33,685 nt of DNA from an uncultured Bacteroidales bacterium (GCA_945829225.1 CALZTY010000025.1:1-33685), one strand, 5' to 3'; positions 1 to 8,992 are shown, numbered from the stretch's first letter. A program made the numbers and translations. Notes: generated by a model from the letters alone, not told the origin.

Positions 1-609
1 GTCGTTGATGTCCGGGGTTGAGATCTGGATAAACTTAATCATACGGAAGAAGTACATAAAGAACTTCTTAACCTCGGAAGAATCGTTTTTGCAATATGAC
101 GCTATAAAATCCCTCAGGCGAAGATATGCAGATACAAGAAGCTTTCCACTTTTTGTAAGCGTATCTTCGGCCGGTATAGCATCATTTGCAATCTGCTCGA
201 GGATTAGGGAAGCATCTTCATATTGCAGCAAGAGATGGTATTTGTGTACCTCGTTGCCATCATCATCTAATGTGGTATTGGCGATGCATTGGTCGATTGT
301 GCGGTGGTCAAGACCAAACTGAGAGAAAACACTTTTGAAAGCACAAAGGGCAAGGAAAAGCGTTGTTGTGCGCTGCTGACCGTCTATTAGTTCGTTGGAG
401 CCATTGTTGTTGAAAACAACAGTTGTGCCGATGAAATATTCTTTTTTTGCGTCTGAGGAGTATGCCTCGTCAATGTCCGAAAGAAGTTGTTCCACCTGTT
501 TGTCAGCCTCCCAAACGTATTCACGCTGATAGTCGGGCACTACAAAAAAGTTGGAGAAACATTTCTCTACTGTGAGGTCGATAAACTCGTATTTTGAAGA
601 AGTTGACAT
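1..609 (-). CDS. DUF262 (GmrSD N-terminal-type) protein, 3' end cut by window edge
   Basis: The reading frame opens at ATG 609-607 and stays open to base 1, giving the first 203 residues; the rest lies outside the window. Two hallmark DUF262 motifs are visible: PDYQREYVW at residues 25-33 and DGQQRTT at 76-82. In this family (named after the GmrS half of the GmrSD type IV restriction enzyme) the DGQQR loop belongs to a ParB/Srx-like nucleotide-binding fold. Full proteins usually carry a DUF1524 HNH nuclease half at the C-terminus, which cannot be seen here. Some DUF262 proteins restrict modified DNA; many have no assigned role, so a defence function is an inference. The gene stands apart from pyrD by 289 bases and has its own candidate promoter. 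Confidence 0.85.
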   Translation of the reverse strand, partial: MSTSSKYEFIDLTVEKCFSNFFVVPDYQREYVWEADKQVEQLLSDIDEAYSSDAKKEYFIGTTVVFNNNGSNELIDGQQRTTTLFLALCAFKSVFSQFGLDHRTIDQCIANTTLDDDGNEVHKYHLLLQYEDASLILEQIANDAIPAEDTLTKSGKLLVSAYLRLRDFIASYCKNDSSEVKKFFMYFFRMIKFIQISTPDIND

Positions 610-898
610 TGGTTATCAATTTATTGGGATTAAAAGACTTGTACTTTATATAGATGAATTCGGATAATGCTTGAATTACAAAGGTACGAAAATTCTGCCA
701 GATGGTGGATAGTTGGAAAATATGTTTTTTAGCATATCATTTGTAATTCGCTTGCAAAGATAGTATGGTGGGTGTGCAAAAGTGAGGGGTTGGTGAGTTA
801 TTAATTGTTAAGGTAGGTGGGCATAAAATACCTGATGTATTCACGCACATTAGTCGCGGTGTGATAGCTGATGTAGTTATTTTTAGAAATGAGAGAGT
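610..898. other. Intergenic region between pyrD and the DUF262 gene
   Basis: AT-richer than its surroundings and without a convincing gene. Bases 610-780 look like the upstream region of the minus-strand DUF262 gene. They contain two minus-strand -7 type boxes and a 10-base inverted repeat, GAATTACAAA at 673-682 and TTTGTAATTC at 740-749. Bases 780-898 are the 3' flank of pyrD. On the minus strand there is only a weak small hairpin there (AATAC, loop ATCAG, GTATT), so I do not call a terminator. Confidence 0.6.
679..762 (-). promoter_or_regulatory. Candidate promoter boxes for the DUF262 gene
   Basis: Read on the minus strand, TACCTTTG (686 to 679) and TATCTTTG (762 to 755) both match the Bacteroidetes -7 consensus TAnnTTTG. 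Neither has a clear TTG at the expected 19-21 base distance upstream, so the calls rest on the -7 box alone. One arm of the inverted repeat (673-682) overlaps the proximal box, which would suit an operator. Confidence 0.4.
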
Positions 899-1813
899 TT
901 AGGGGATGATGGAGCGGAGTTGGTTGATGTCGGAGATGTTGTGGCGGCGGAGGTAGTCGGAGATGCCGTCGACGATTTGGACAGAAGCGGCGGGGTTGAT
1001 GAAGTTGGCGGTACCGACTTGAATTGCGGTAGCTCCAGCCATGATGAATTGGAGAGCGTCGTCGGCGTTGACGATGCCCCCGAGCCCGACGACGGGAATC
1101 TTGACACGGCGAGCGACTTGCCACACCATGCGGACTGCAATAGGACGGACAGCGGGACCGGAGAGACCACCGGTGATAGTGGATATTGATGGGCGCTGCC
1201 GCTCGACGTCGATGTGCATGGCGAGTAGGGTGTTGATGAGGGATACGGAGTCGGCACCGGCATCCTCGACGGCAGCGGCGATGCCGGCGATGTCGGTGAC
1301 ATTGGGCGAGAGCTTGACCATGAGGTGTCGAGCCCAAGAGCGACGGACTGCGGCTGTGACCTCGGCAGCGCCTTGGCAAGAGGTGCCGAAAGCCATGCCA
1401 CCGGCTTTGACGTTGGGACAAGAGATGTTTACCTCGATTGCGTGAATGGCGGGGAGGTCGGCGAGCCGCTCGGCGACGGCTTGGTAGTCGGCGATGGAAG
1501 CGCCGGAGACGTTGACGATAACCTCGGAGCCGCAGTCGGCGATAAGTGGGTAAATGTGCTTGACGAAATGGTCGACGCCCTTGTTTTGGAGCCCGACGGC
1601 GTTAATCATACCGGAGGGAGTCTCGACCATGCGTGGGGCGTCATTGCCCTCGCGAGGGTTGAGGGTAGTTCCCTTGACGATGAAGCCGCCGAGGCGGGAG
1701 AGGTCGATGAAGTCGGCGTATTCGATGCCGTAACCGAATGTGCCGGAGGCGGTGAGGACGGGATTTTTGAGCCTCAAGCCATTGCCGAGGTCAACGCTGA
1801 GATTTAGTTCCAT
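899..1813 (-). CDS. pyrD: Dihydroorotate dehydrogenase, class 1B catalytic subunit
   Basis: Oxidises dihydroorotate to orotate in pyrimidine synthesis, using FMN and passing electrons to PyrK and on to NAD+. The 304 residues match the class 1B length. The N-terminal TASGTFGYG stretch, the KGTT loop near residues 47-50 and the NISCPN motif (catalytic-base Cys132) are all present; class 2 enzymes use Ser here and a membrane-binding N-terminal helix, which is missing. The start at 1813-1811 overlaps the end of pyrK by 10 bases, implying translational coupling of the two subunits. It is the last gene of the seven-gene minus-strand run. Confidence 0.95.
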   Translation of the reverse strand: MELNLSVDLGNGLRLKNPVLTASGTFGYGIEYADFIDLSRLGGFIVKGTTLNPREGNDAPRMVETPSGMINAVGLQNKGVDHFVKHIYPLIADCGSEVIVNVSGASIADYQAVAERLADLPAIHAIEVNISCPNVKAGGMAFGTSCQGAAEVTAAVRRSWARHLMVKLSPNVTDIAGIAAAVEDAGADSVSLINTLLAMHIDVERQRPSISTITGGLSGPAVRPIAVRMVWQVARRVKIPVVGLGGIVNADDALQFIMAGATAIQVGTANFINPAASVQIVDGISDYLRRHNISDINQLRSIIP

Positions 1814-2574
1814 AGGAGTTGGTTGATATTAAAAACGGGGCCCTCGGTGCATACGCAGATGTTGCCACGGACGGTTTTTTCGATACAGCAGAGGCAAGCG
1901 CCGAGTCCGCAAGCCATCATATTTTCGAGAGAAACGAAGCAGTCGGTGCCGCGATTGCGAGCGGAAGCTGCGACGGCTTTCATCATGGGAGTGGGACCGC
2001 AGCAGTATATGCGGTGGTAATCGGCGGAGAAAGCGTTGAGCGAAGTTACCAAGCCATGGTGCCCGGCGGAGCCGTCGTCGGTGGCGAAGTGGAGGTGAGC
2101 ATCGGGTACGAAGAGGCTGTCGATGCCGGCGATGTCGGCTGCGGAGCGCCCACCGATGCAGATGTCGACTGAAGCGCCGGCAGCGGTGAGAGCGCGGGCG
2201 AGGAATACGAGAGGAGCGACGCCGACGCCACCACCGACGAGGAGGGCACGTCGGCCCTGCATATCTGAGGTGTCGAAGCCGTTGCCGAGAGGGAGGACGA
2301 GGTTGAGGGTGTCGCCGACGGCGAGGGAGTCGATGTGTCGAGTGGCATTGCCGATGGGCTTGACCATGAGGATAAGGTGCCCGTCGGGGGTAACATCACA
2401 CACGGAGATGGGGCGACGAAGGAGTACCTCGGGAGCGAGAGCCTGCACCTGGACGAATTGTCCGGGTGTGATGTCGTGGAGATCGGGCGTGCCGAGAGGC
2501 AAGAGGGTGAGCAGGCAGTTGCCTCCGGCAGAGGCTTTGTTCACGATCTTGAAGTCTTGAATGCGCTTGGACAT
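1804..2574 (-). CDS. pyrK: Dihydroorotate dehydrogenase electron-transfer subunit
   Basis: FAD and [2Fe-2S] subunit that carries electrons from PyrD's FMN to NAD+, forming the class 1B heterotetramer in the cytosol. At 256 residues it is of normal length. The FAD-binding RRPIS lies at 53-57, the nucleotide-binding GGGVGVAPL at 114-122 and CGPTPMM at 192-198. The cluster ligands near the C-terminus fit C-x4-C-x2-C-x11-C (Cys222, 227, 230, 242). The start ATG follows the nucleotidyltransferase stop by 8 bases, and the end overlaps pyrD. Confidence 0.95.
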   Translation of the reverse strand: MSKRIQDFKIVNKASAGGNCLLTLLPLGTPDLHDITPGQFVQVQALAPEVLLRRPISVCDVTPDGHLILMVKPIGNATRHIDSLAVGDTLNLVLPLGNGFDTSDMQGRRALLVGGGVGVAPLVFLARALTAAGASVDICIGGRSAADIAGIDSLFVPDAHLHFATDDGSAGHHGLVTSLNAFSADYHRIYCCGPTPMMKAVAASARNRGTDCFVSLENMMACGLGACLCCIEKTVRGNICVCTEGPVFNINQLLWN

Positions 2575-2582
2575 AAGAGGAA

Positions 2583-3323
2583 TTATTTGGGGAAGTTATG
2601 AGAAGCCCAGAGGGAAGCTTGTTGTAGGCTCTGTGGCTTACCGACGTCGAACCAGTGAGCCGAGTTGGGGAGGGAGAAGCCGCCGATGCGTAATTGTGAA
2701 CAAGTGTTAATGTAAAAATTTGTTATAGAGAAGGGAGTGTCGGCGGGAGCGAATTGAGTGAGGAGAGGGAAAACGGATGGCGAGATGATGTGAACGCCAC
2801 CGAAAGCGAGGCGATGCAAGCCCGAGGTGACAAGGTCGGCTGGACGGCACTCGCCGGTGGAAGTGTTAATCCAGCCTCGGAGACGCTGCTCATCAAAGAG
2901 GAAGTATCGGGAGGTGTCGCGTGGCTGGACGAGGAGGGTTACGTCGTTGCCCGAGCGAGAGTGGGCGTCAATCATGTCGTGGAGGTCGAAGTCGGTGAGG
3001 ATGTCGGCATTGTGGATGAGGACCGGCTCGTTGCCAATGAGTGGAAGGGCTCGGAGGAGTCCGCCGCCGGTGTCGAGGAGAAGCTGAGACTCGTCGCTGA
3101 TGGCGATGTTGACGTGAGAATAGTTATCGTGGAGAAAATCAACGATTTGCGAGGCGAAATGGTGGACATTGACGATGATGTCGGAGATGCCGGCATCGAG
3201 GAGCTTGTCGATGACGCGAGCGATGATAGGTTGACCAGCCACGGGAGCGAGCGCCTTGGGGTGGGAGTCGGTCCAAGGCTTGAGGCGACTGCCAATGCCG
3301 GCGGCAAAAATCATACCTTTCAT
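2583..3323 (-). CDS. Sugar-1-phosphate nucleotidyltransferase, MurU-like
   Basis: A 246-residue single-domain nucleotidyltransferase. The N-terminal signature AAGIGSRLKPWT followed by PKAL (residues 7-25) is the G-x-G-x-R...PK nucleotide-binding loop, and NADIL near residue 95 supplies the metal-binding Asp. There is no left-handed beta-helix acyltransferase domain, so it is not GlmU. Its upstream neighbour is an AmgK-type kinase. In Pseudomonas the pair AmgK-MurU turns MurNAc or GlcNAc into the UDP-sugar by anomeric phosphorylation and uridylylation, bypassing de novo synthesis. I infer the same here. A mannose-1-phosphate guanylyltransferase-type activity cannot be excluded from sequence alone. 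The start is 10 bases after the kinase stop. Confidence 0.8.
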   Translation of the reverse strand: MKGMIFAAGIGSRLKPWTDSHPKALAPVAGQPIIARVIDKLLDAGISDIIVNVHHFASQIVDFLHDNYSHVNIAISDESQLLLDTGGGLLRALPLIGNEPVLIHNADILTDFDLHDMIDAHSRSGNDVTLLVQPRDTSRYFLFDEQRLRGWINTSTGECRPADLVTSGLHRLAFGGVHIISPSVFPLLTQFAPADTPFSITNFYINTCSQLRIGGFSLPNSAHWFDVGKPQSLQQASLWASHNFPK

Positions 3324-3333
3324 AGCTCGTGAG

Positions 3334-4764
3334 TTATTTGCGGTTGAAGAGTTGCTCGATATTTTGCTCGCGGTGGATTAATTCCACTTTGACGTTAAAT
3401 TTGCGGTTGAGGTGCTCAGCCATGTGTTGAGCGGAGTAAACCGAGCGATGCTGCCCACCGGTGCAGCCGAAGGATACCATAAGGTTGGTGAAACCGCGGT
3501 CGATGTAGCGCTGAACTGTGGCGTCGACGAGGGCGTAGCAGTGGTCAAGGAAGGTGAGGATTTCGCCATCCTCCTCGAGGAAGTCGATGACTTGGCGGTC
3601 GAGTCCGGTGAAAGGCTTGTAACGCTCGTACTTGCCGGGGTTGTTGACGGCTCGGCAGTCGAAGACGTAACCGCCGCCATTGCCGGTGGGGTCGTTGGGG
3701 ATGCCCTTTTTGTAGGCGAAACTCATGACGCGGACAGTGAGGAGTCGCTTGGATTCGTCGGAAGTGAATTGCTTGAGGTTGACGAGGTCGGCGAGCATGC
3801 GAGAGAGGTAGGGATACTCATCGAAGGGTTGCTCAAGGAGAGCGCGTAGGTTGGCGATAGCGTATGGGACACTCTGCATGAAGTGAGGTTTCTTCTCGAA
3901 GTATCCGCGGAAGCCATAGGCGCCGAGGACCTGGAGGACACGGAAGAGGACGAAGTGACGGAGAGTGCGATGGAAGCTATCGGGGTCGATGGGTTGATAT
4001 TTCTGGACAGCATCGATGTATTCGTCGATGAGCTCGAGGCGGAAAGAGTCGGAGAAATTAGCCTTAGCCTGCCAGAGGAAAGAAGCGACGTCGTAGTAGA
4101 AAGGACCGCGGCGACCGCCTTGGAAGTCGATGAACCAAGGCTCTCCGTCCTTAATCATGACGTTGCGCGACTGGAAGTCGCGGTACATGAAAGTGAGGGA
4201 GTCGGACTCCATGAGCTTGTCGGCGAGGGCATTGAAGTCGTCCTCGAGGCGGTCCTCTTCAAATTCGAGCCCGGTAGCCTTGAGGAAGCAGTACTTGAAA
4301 TAGTTGAGGTCCCACATAATCGAACGGCGGTCGAAGGCTGGGACGGGGAAGCACTTGGAGAAGTCGAGACCTTGAGCGCCGGCGAACTGGAAGTCGGGGA
4401 GGCGGCGAATGGTTTTGACGAGTAATTCGCGTTCAAATTGGGAGAAAACGCGGGTGAGGCGCCCCTTCTCGATGGCATTGAAGAGGAGGGTGTCGCCGAG
4501 GTCCTCTTGGACGTAGGACATGCGGTCGGGGGCAATTGCGAGGACTCGAGGGACTGGCAAGCCCTTGGAGATGAAGTGGTCGTCGAAGGAGAGGAAAGCC
4601 TCGTTCTCGAGGCGGTTGGTGCCGACCACACCGATGAGGGAGCCTGCAGCGCCGTTGATGCGGAAGTAGCGGCGGTTGCTACCCGAGGAGGGGAGCTCGA
4701 CTATGTCGGCGGGGTCTACGCCGCGACATTGCTTGTATAGAGATGAAAGAGTGTCGTTGGTCAT
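3334..4764 (-). CDS. AmgK-like aminoglycoside-phosphotransferase-fold kinase fused to RapZ C-terminal domain
   Basis: A 476-residue two-domain protein. Residues about 1-330 are an APH-fold sugar kinase: the glycine-rich loop is SSGSNRRYF (26-34), the catalytic loop YRDFQSRN (194-201) holds Asp196 and Asn201, and the metal Asp213 sits in IDFQGG. This resembles AmgK, the MurNAc/GlcNAc anomeric kinase. Residues about 340-476 match the C-terminal domain of RapZ/YvcJ, including GCTGGQHRSVY (433-443). The RapZ N-terminal P-loop domain is absent. In E. coli the RapZ C-terminal domain binds glucosamine-6-phosphate and the small RNA GlmZ. I chose ATG 4764-4762 because the kinase fold starts there and the recQ stop lies 7 bases upstream; a longer frame to 5148 would overlap recQ and encodes low-complexity sequence. 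Confidence 0.85.
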   Translation of the reverse strand: MTNDTLSSLYKQCRGVDPADIVELPSSGSNRRYFRINGAAGSLIGVVGTNRLENEAFLSFDDHFISKGLPVPRVLAIAPDRMSYVQEDLGDTLLFNAIEKGRLTRVFSQFERELLVKTIRRLPDFQFAGAQGLDFSKCFPVPAFDRRSIMWDLNYFKYCFLKATGLEFEEDRLEDDFNALADKLMESDSLTFMYRDFQSRNVMIKDGEPWFIDFQGGRRGPFYYDVASFLWQAKANFSDSFRLELIDEYIDAVQKYQPIDPDSFHRTLRHFVLFRVLQVLGAYGFRGYFEKKPHFMQSVPYAIANLRALLEQPFDEYPYLSRMLADLVNLKQFTSDESKRLLTVRVMSFAYKKGIPNDPTGNGGGYVFDCRAVNNPGKYERYKPFTGLDRQVIDFLEEDGEILTFLDHCYALVDATVQRYIDRGFTNLMVSFGCTGGQHRSVYSAQHMAEHLNRKFNVKVELIHREQNIEQLFNRK

Positions 4765-4771
4765 AATGAGT

Positions 4772-6952
4772 TTAGTTGCCAAGTTCGGACAAGAATTTAA
4801 TGCGGACGAGTCGGATTTCCTCCTCAGTGTAGTCGGGGCACAATTCCTTGTAAGCGTCCTCGAGGGAGTCGGAATGAGCGTTGCGGAAGTAGTCGAAAAG
4901 CTCGTCTTGCTCGTCGGCGTCGAGGACGTCGTCGATGAAGTAAGAGATATTGATTTTGTTGCCGGAGTTGACGATAGACTCGATTTCGTCGAGGAGTTGG
5001 TCGAAGTCGAGACCGTTGCTGATAGCGACCTCGTTGAGGTCGATTTTGCGGTCGACGGCTTTGATGATAGAGATTTTGCGCTTGCTCTTGTTTGCGACGG
5101 AGCGGACGCGAAGGTCCTCGGGACGCTCGATTTCTTTTTCATCGACATAAGTCTTGATGACTTTGAGGAATTCGTCGCCGTAACGGCGTGCCTTACCCTC
5201 GCCGACGCCGGGGATATTCTGGAGTTCCTCGGTGGTGATGGGGTAGGTGGTAGCCATAGCCTCGAGGGATGGGTCTTGGAATATGACGTAAGGCGGGAGG
5301 TTGTGGCTCTGAGCTATTTCCTTGCGGAGGGCGGAGAGGATGGCAAAGAGCTCGGGGTCAGCGGCGCAAGCCGAGCCGCCCTTGACGGGCGTTGTGTCTT
5401 CCTCGTCGTTGAACTCGCTATCCTCGACAATCTTGAACGATGCGGGGTGAGCGAGGAAATTCTTGCCGTCGGGAGTGATACGTAGGGTTCCATAATTCTC
5501 GATATCGCGGTCGAGGAACCCGGCGAGGACAGCCTGCCGGATAACGGCGTTGAGGAAACGGCGCTCGGTGCCTTGGCAGCAGCCGAAGACTTCGAGCTCG
5601 TCGTGATGATAAGATTTGACGTCGTTTGTGTTTTTGCCGAGCATAACGTCGATGATATAGTCGGCTTTGTATTTTTCTTTTAGGGCGGCAATAGTCTCGA
5701 GAGCCGCCAAAAGTTCTTCTTTAGCTTCCACTTTCTTTTTTGTGTTTAGACAGTTGTCGCAGTTTCCGCAATTATCTTCGAGATAAGTTTCACCGAAGTA
5801 ATGCAGGAGAGTGCGGCGACGGCAGACAGAAGATTCGGCATAAGATGCGGTTTCGGCGAGGAGTTGCTTACCTATTTCTTGCTCGGCGAGGGGCTTACCT
5901 TGCATGAATTTTTCCATTTTCTGGAGGTCGCGATAGGCATAGAAAGTGAGGCATATGCCTTCACCGCCATCGCGGCCGGCGCGGCCTGTTTCTTGGTAGT
6001 AACCTTCGAGCGACTTGGGCATGTCGTAGTGAATGACATACCGGACGTCGGGTTTATCAATGCCCATACCGAAAGCGATAGTAGCGACGATGACATCGAT
6101 TTTTTCCATGAGGAAAGCGTCCTGGTTTTCGGAGCGAGTGACAGCATCCATGCCGGCGTGGTAAGCGCGAGCGCGGATGTTGTTGACGCAGAGCAATTCG
6201 GCAAGTTCTTCAACTTTTTTGCGGCTGAGGCAGTAGATGATGCCCGACTTGCCGGGGTGTTGCTTGACAAAGCGGATGATGTCGTGGTCGGTGTTTTTGG
6301 TTTTGGGACGGACCTCGTAGTAGAGGTTGGGGCGATTGAACGAAGATTTGAAGACGGCGGCGGATTGTTGCATTCCGAGGTTCTTCTGGATGTCGTGTTG
6401 TACCTTTTGGGTGGCGGTAGCCGTGAGGGCTATCACCGGGCGGGTTCCGATGTCGTTGATGATAGGGCGAATGCGGCGGTACTCGGGGCGGAAGTCGTGT
6501 CCCCACTCCGAGATGCAGTGCGCCTCGTCAATGGCATAGAACGAGATAGTAATAGTTTTAAGAAATTCGATATTTTCCTCCTTGGTGAGGGACTCGGGTG
6601 CGACGTAGAGGAGCTTGGTGCGCCCGGCTTGGACGTCCTCCTTTACCTTGTCGATTTGGGCACGAGTGAGGGAGGAGTTGAGAAAATGGGCAATGGAGTC
6701 GTCCTCGCTGAAGTTGCGCATGGCATCTACTTGATTTTTCATCAAGGCGATGAGGGGAGAGACGACAATAGCGGTGCCGTCCATGAGCAGAGCGGGGAGT
6801 TGGTAACACAGGGACTTGCCACCGCCGGTGGGCATCAACACGAAGGTGTCGCGCCCGTCGAGGAGGCTTTGAATGATAGCCTCTTGGTTGCCCTTGAAAG
6901 TACCGAAACCGAAGTGACGGCGCAGAGCGTCGGTGAGAGAAGAATTGTCCAT
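4772..6952 (-). CDS. recQ: ATP-dependent DNA helicase RecQ
   Basis: 3'-5' DNA helicase acting in recombination and fork repair. The 726 residues carry Walker A TGGGKS (42-47), the DEAH box at 142-145 in AIDEAHCISEWGHDFR, and the second RecA lobe with the ETGRAGRDG arginine-finger motif. A four-Cys zinc site follows in the RQC region (Cys of CRRR, then CGNCDNC), then a winged helix. A single HRDC domain is seen near NIPGVGEGKARRYG. After it comes an acidic C-terminal segment of roughly 100 residues, which is longer than in E. coli RecQ (about 610 aa). The start is 35 bases downstream of the clpX stop. Confidence 0.95.
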   Translation of the reverse strand: MDNSSLTDALRRHFGFGTFKGNQEAIIQSLLDGRDTFVLMPTGGGKSLCYQLPALLMDGTAIVVSPLIALMKNQVDAMRNFSEDDSIAHFLNSSLTRAQIDKVKEDVQAGRTKLLYVAPESLTKEENIEFLKTITISFYAIDEAHCISEWGHDFRPEYRRIRPIINDIGTRPVIALTATATQKVQHDIQKNLGMQQSAAVFKSSFNRPNLYYEVRPKTKNTDHDIIRFVKQHPGKSGIIYCLSRKKVEELAELLCVNNIRARAYHAGMDAVTRSENQDAFLMEKIDVIVATIAFGMGIDKPDVRYVIHYDMPKSLEGYYQETGRAGRDGGEGICLTFYAYRDLQKMEKFMQGKPLAEQEIGKQLLAETASYAESSVCRRRTLLHYFGETYLEDNCGNCDNCLNTKKKVEAKEELLAALETIAALKEKYKADYIIDVMLGKNTNDVKSYHHDELEVFGCCQGTERRFLNAVIRQAVLAGFLDRDIENYGTLRITPDGKNFLAHPASFKIVEDSEFNDEEDTTPVKGGSACAADPELFAILSALRKEIAQSHNLPPYVIFQDPSLEAMATTYPITTEELQNIPGVGEGKARRYGDEFLKVIKTYVDEKEIERPEDLRVRSVANKSKRKISIIKAVDRKIDLNEVAISNGLDFDQLLDEIESIVNSGNKINISYFIDDVLDADEQDELFDYFRNAHSDSLEDAYKELCPDYTEEEIRLVRIKFLSELGN

Positions 6953-6987
6953 TTTCTGCTTGAATAATGTGAATAAAAGAGGATTGA

Positions 6988-8265
6988 TTAAGAGCCGACG
7001 GCAGCGGCGTTGAAATGTGCATTTTCAAACTTCTCGCGAGCGTAGTCGAGAGAGACGGTGAACTCGGAGACGTTGTTGGAGGGGATATCGTACATGGCGT
7101 CGACCATGATAGCCTCGACGATTGCGCGGAGACCTCGAGCGCCGAGCTTGTACTCGATAGCCTTGTCGACGACAAAGTTGAGCATGTCGGGGTCGAAGGA
7201 GAGCTTGACGTGGTCCATGGCGAAGAGCTTGATATACTGACGCGTGATGGCGTTCTTGGGCTCGGTGAGGACTTGGAGGAGAGCGTCGCGGCTGAGTGGC
7301 TCGAGGTGAGTGATGATTGGGAGACGCCCGATGATTTCGGGGATAAGCCCGTAGGAGCGGAGGTCCTGCGGAGCGACATAGCGGAGGTAATCCTGCTTGT
7401 CGGAGAGGCTGACGCGCGAGGAGTCGGTGTTGAAGCCGACGACGTGGCTATTCATGCGGTGAGCGATTTTGGACTCAATGCCTTCAAAGGCGCCGCCGCA
7501 GATGAAGAGGATATTCTTGGTGTCGACGGGAATCATGCGAGCCTCGGGGTGTTTGCGACCGCCTTGAGGAGGGACGTTGACGATTGAGCCCTCGAGGAGC
7601 TTGAGCAAGCCTTGTTGCACGCCCTCGCCGGAGACGTCGCGAGTGATAGAGGGGTTGTCGCCTTTGCGGGCGATTTTGTCTATTTCGTCGATGAAAACGA
7701 TGCCACGCTGCGCCTTGTCGACGTCGTAGTCGGCGGCTTGGAGGAGTCGAGTGAGGAGGCTCTCGATGTCCTCGCCGACATATCCGGCTTGAGTGAGGAC
7801 GGTAGCGTCGACGATGGTGAATGGTACGTCGAGGAGTCGGGCGATAGTCTTGGCGAGGAGTGTTTTGCCGGTGCCGGTTGGACCGACGATGATGATGTTG
7901 CTCTTCTCGATATCGACATCGTCCTTGGCGTCGGCGGGCTGCATGAGACGCTTGTAGTGGTTGTAAACGGCTACGGAGAGGAACTTCTTGGCTTGGTCTT
8001 GTCCGATGACATATTGGTCGAGGAAAGCCTTGATTTCGTGGGGCTTTGGTGTGCCCTTAGCCATCTGCTGAGAGAAATCATCGGCAGCCTTGAGTTTGCG
8101 GTCGGCGGCTTCGTCGACGAGCATATCGTGGATTTGCTCGATGCAGTCGGTGCAGATATAAGTTTTCTCGTCGTGGGATGGGACAACGTAGCGGTGGACA
8201 GTGTAGTCGCCGGGGCGGCCGCACCAAGCACAGTTCATGTTGGGTATGCCTTGTTTCTTAGCCAT
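6988..8265 (-). CDS. clpX: ATP-dependent Clp protease ATP-binding subunit ClpX
   Basis: AAA+ unfoldase that feeds substrates to ClpP. With the start at ATG 8265-8263 the protein has 425 residues. The N-terminal zinc-binding domain has C12-x2-C15 and C38-x2-C41, Walker A is GPTGTGKT (128-135), Walker B is IVFIDEIDK, the pore loop is AGYVG and the ClpP-docking loop reads VGF in place of IGF. The longer frame to 8301 would run into clpP and adds nothing conserved. The start lies 1 base after the clpP stop, a tight arrangement that suits coupled translation of the two partners. Confidence 0.96.
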   Translation of the reverse strand: MAKKQGIPNMNCAWCGRPGDYTVHRYVVPSHDEKTYICTDCIEQIHDMLVDEAADRKLKAADDFSQQMAKGTPKPHEIKAFLDQYVIGQDQAKKFLSVAVYNHYKRLMQPADAKDDVDIEKSNIIIVGPTGTGKTLLAKTIARLLDVPFTIVDATVLTQAGYVGEDIESLLTRLLQAADYDVDKAQRGIVFIDEIDKIARKGDNPSITRDVSGEGVQQGLLKLLEGSIVNVPPQGGRKHPEARMIPVDTKNILFICGGAFEGIESKIAHRMNSHVVGFNTDSSRVSLSDKQDYLRYVAPQDLRSYGLIPEIIGRLPIITHLEPLSRDALLQVLTEPKNAITRQYIKLFAMDHVKLSFDPDMLNFVVDKAIEYKLGARGLRAIVEAIMVDAMYDIPSNNVSEFTVSLDYAREKFENAHFNAAAVGS

Positions 8266-8266
8266 G

Positions 8267-8959
8267 TTATTGCTGAGGGTTCTTGGTGAGTACCTCGTCA
8301 ATCATGCCATACTCGACAGCCTCGCGGGAGGTCATCCAGTAGTCGCGGTCGCTGTCGCGCTCGACCTTGTCGATTGGTTGCCCGGAGTGGTTGGCAATGA
8401 TCGAGTAGAGCTCGTGCTTGAGTTTGAGGATTTCGCGAGCTGTGATTTCGATATCAGAGGCTTGCCCTTGAGCGCCGCCCATGGGTTGGTGAATCATGAC
8501 GCGTGAGTGGTTGAGGGCATATCGCTTGCCCTTGGCGCCGGCGACGAGGAGGACGGCAGCCATGGAAGCAGCCATGCCGGTGCAGATGGTTGATACATCG
8601 CAAGATACATACTGCATGGTGTCGTATATGCCCAATCCGGCATAAACCGAGCCGCCGGGTGAGTTGATATAAATGGAAATGTCACGACCGGGCTCGGAGG
8701 AGCTGAGGTAGAGGAGCTGAGCCTGAATGACATTGGCGGTGTAGTCGTTGACTTCGGTGCCGAGGAAGATAATGCGGTCCATCATAAGACGAGAGAAAAC
8801 GTCCATTTGAGCGACGTTGAGCTGACGTTCCTCGATGATAGTGGGGTTGATGTAACTCGAGGTGATGGAGGCGTTTACAGCCGAAGTGTAGTTGTCAAGG
8901 GCGAGCCCGTTCATGCCGAGACCTTTGACAGCGAAATTTCTAAAATCGTTATTCTGCAT
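8267..8959 (-). CDS. clpP: ATP-dependent Clp protease proteolytic subunit ClpP
   Basis: Serine peptidase that forms the tetradecameric chamber capped by ClpX. The 230 residues contain the catalytic triad Ser132 (GMAASMAA), His157 (VMIHQP) and Asp206 (DSDRDYW), with the NSPGGSV oxyanion strand at 99-105. The chosen start, ATG 8959-8957 (MQNNDF), gives the usual family length plus about 20 residues of likely propeptide. The open frame continues upstream to 9847, but that part lies antisense to trigger factor and is not ClpP-like. It is the first gene of the minus-strand run, with a promoter candidate about 35-60 bases upstream. Confidence 0.95.
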   Translation of the reverse strand: MQNNDFRNFAVKGLGMNGLALDNYTSAVNASITSSYINPTIIEERQLNVAQMDVFSRLMMDRIIFLGTEVNDYTANVIQAQLLYLSSSEPGRDISIYINSPGGSVYAGLGIYDTMQYVSCDVSTICTGMAASMAAVLLVAGAKGKRYALNHSRVMIHQPMGGAQGQASDIEITAREILKLKHELYSIIANHSGQPIDKVERDSDRDYWMTSREAVEYGMIDEVLTKNPQQ

Positions 8960-8992
8960 ATTGTAGATTAAATGATTGTTCCAAATAATATT

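Noticed and set aside
4765-5148. N-terminal extension of the kinase/RapZ protein to 604 residues
   Set aside because: It would overlap recQ by almost 380 bases and encodes Ser/Thr-rich low-complexity sequence, a typical out-of-frame reading.
5801-6967. 388-residue plus-strand frame opposite recQ
   Set aside because: Its codons mirror the RecQ frame, no domain is visible and it crosses the RecQ start region. The same holds for the plus-strand frames at 4676-5485 and 2754-3332 and the minus-strand frame at 13441-14454.
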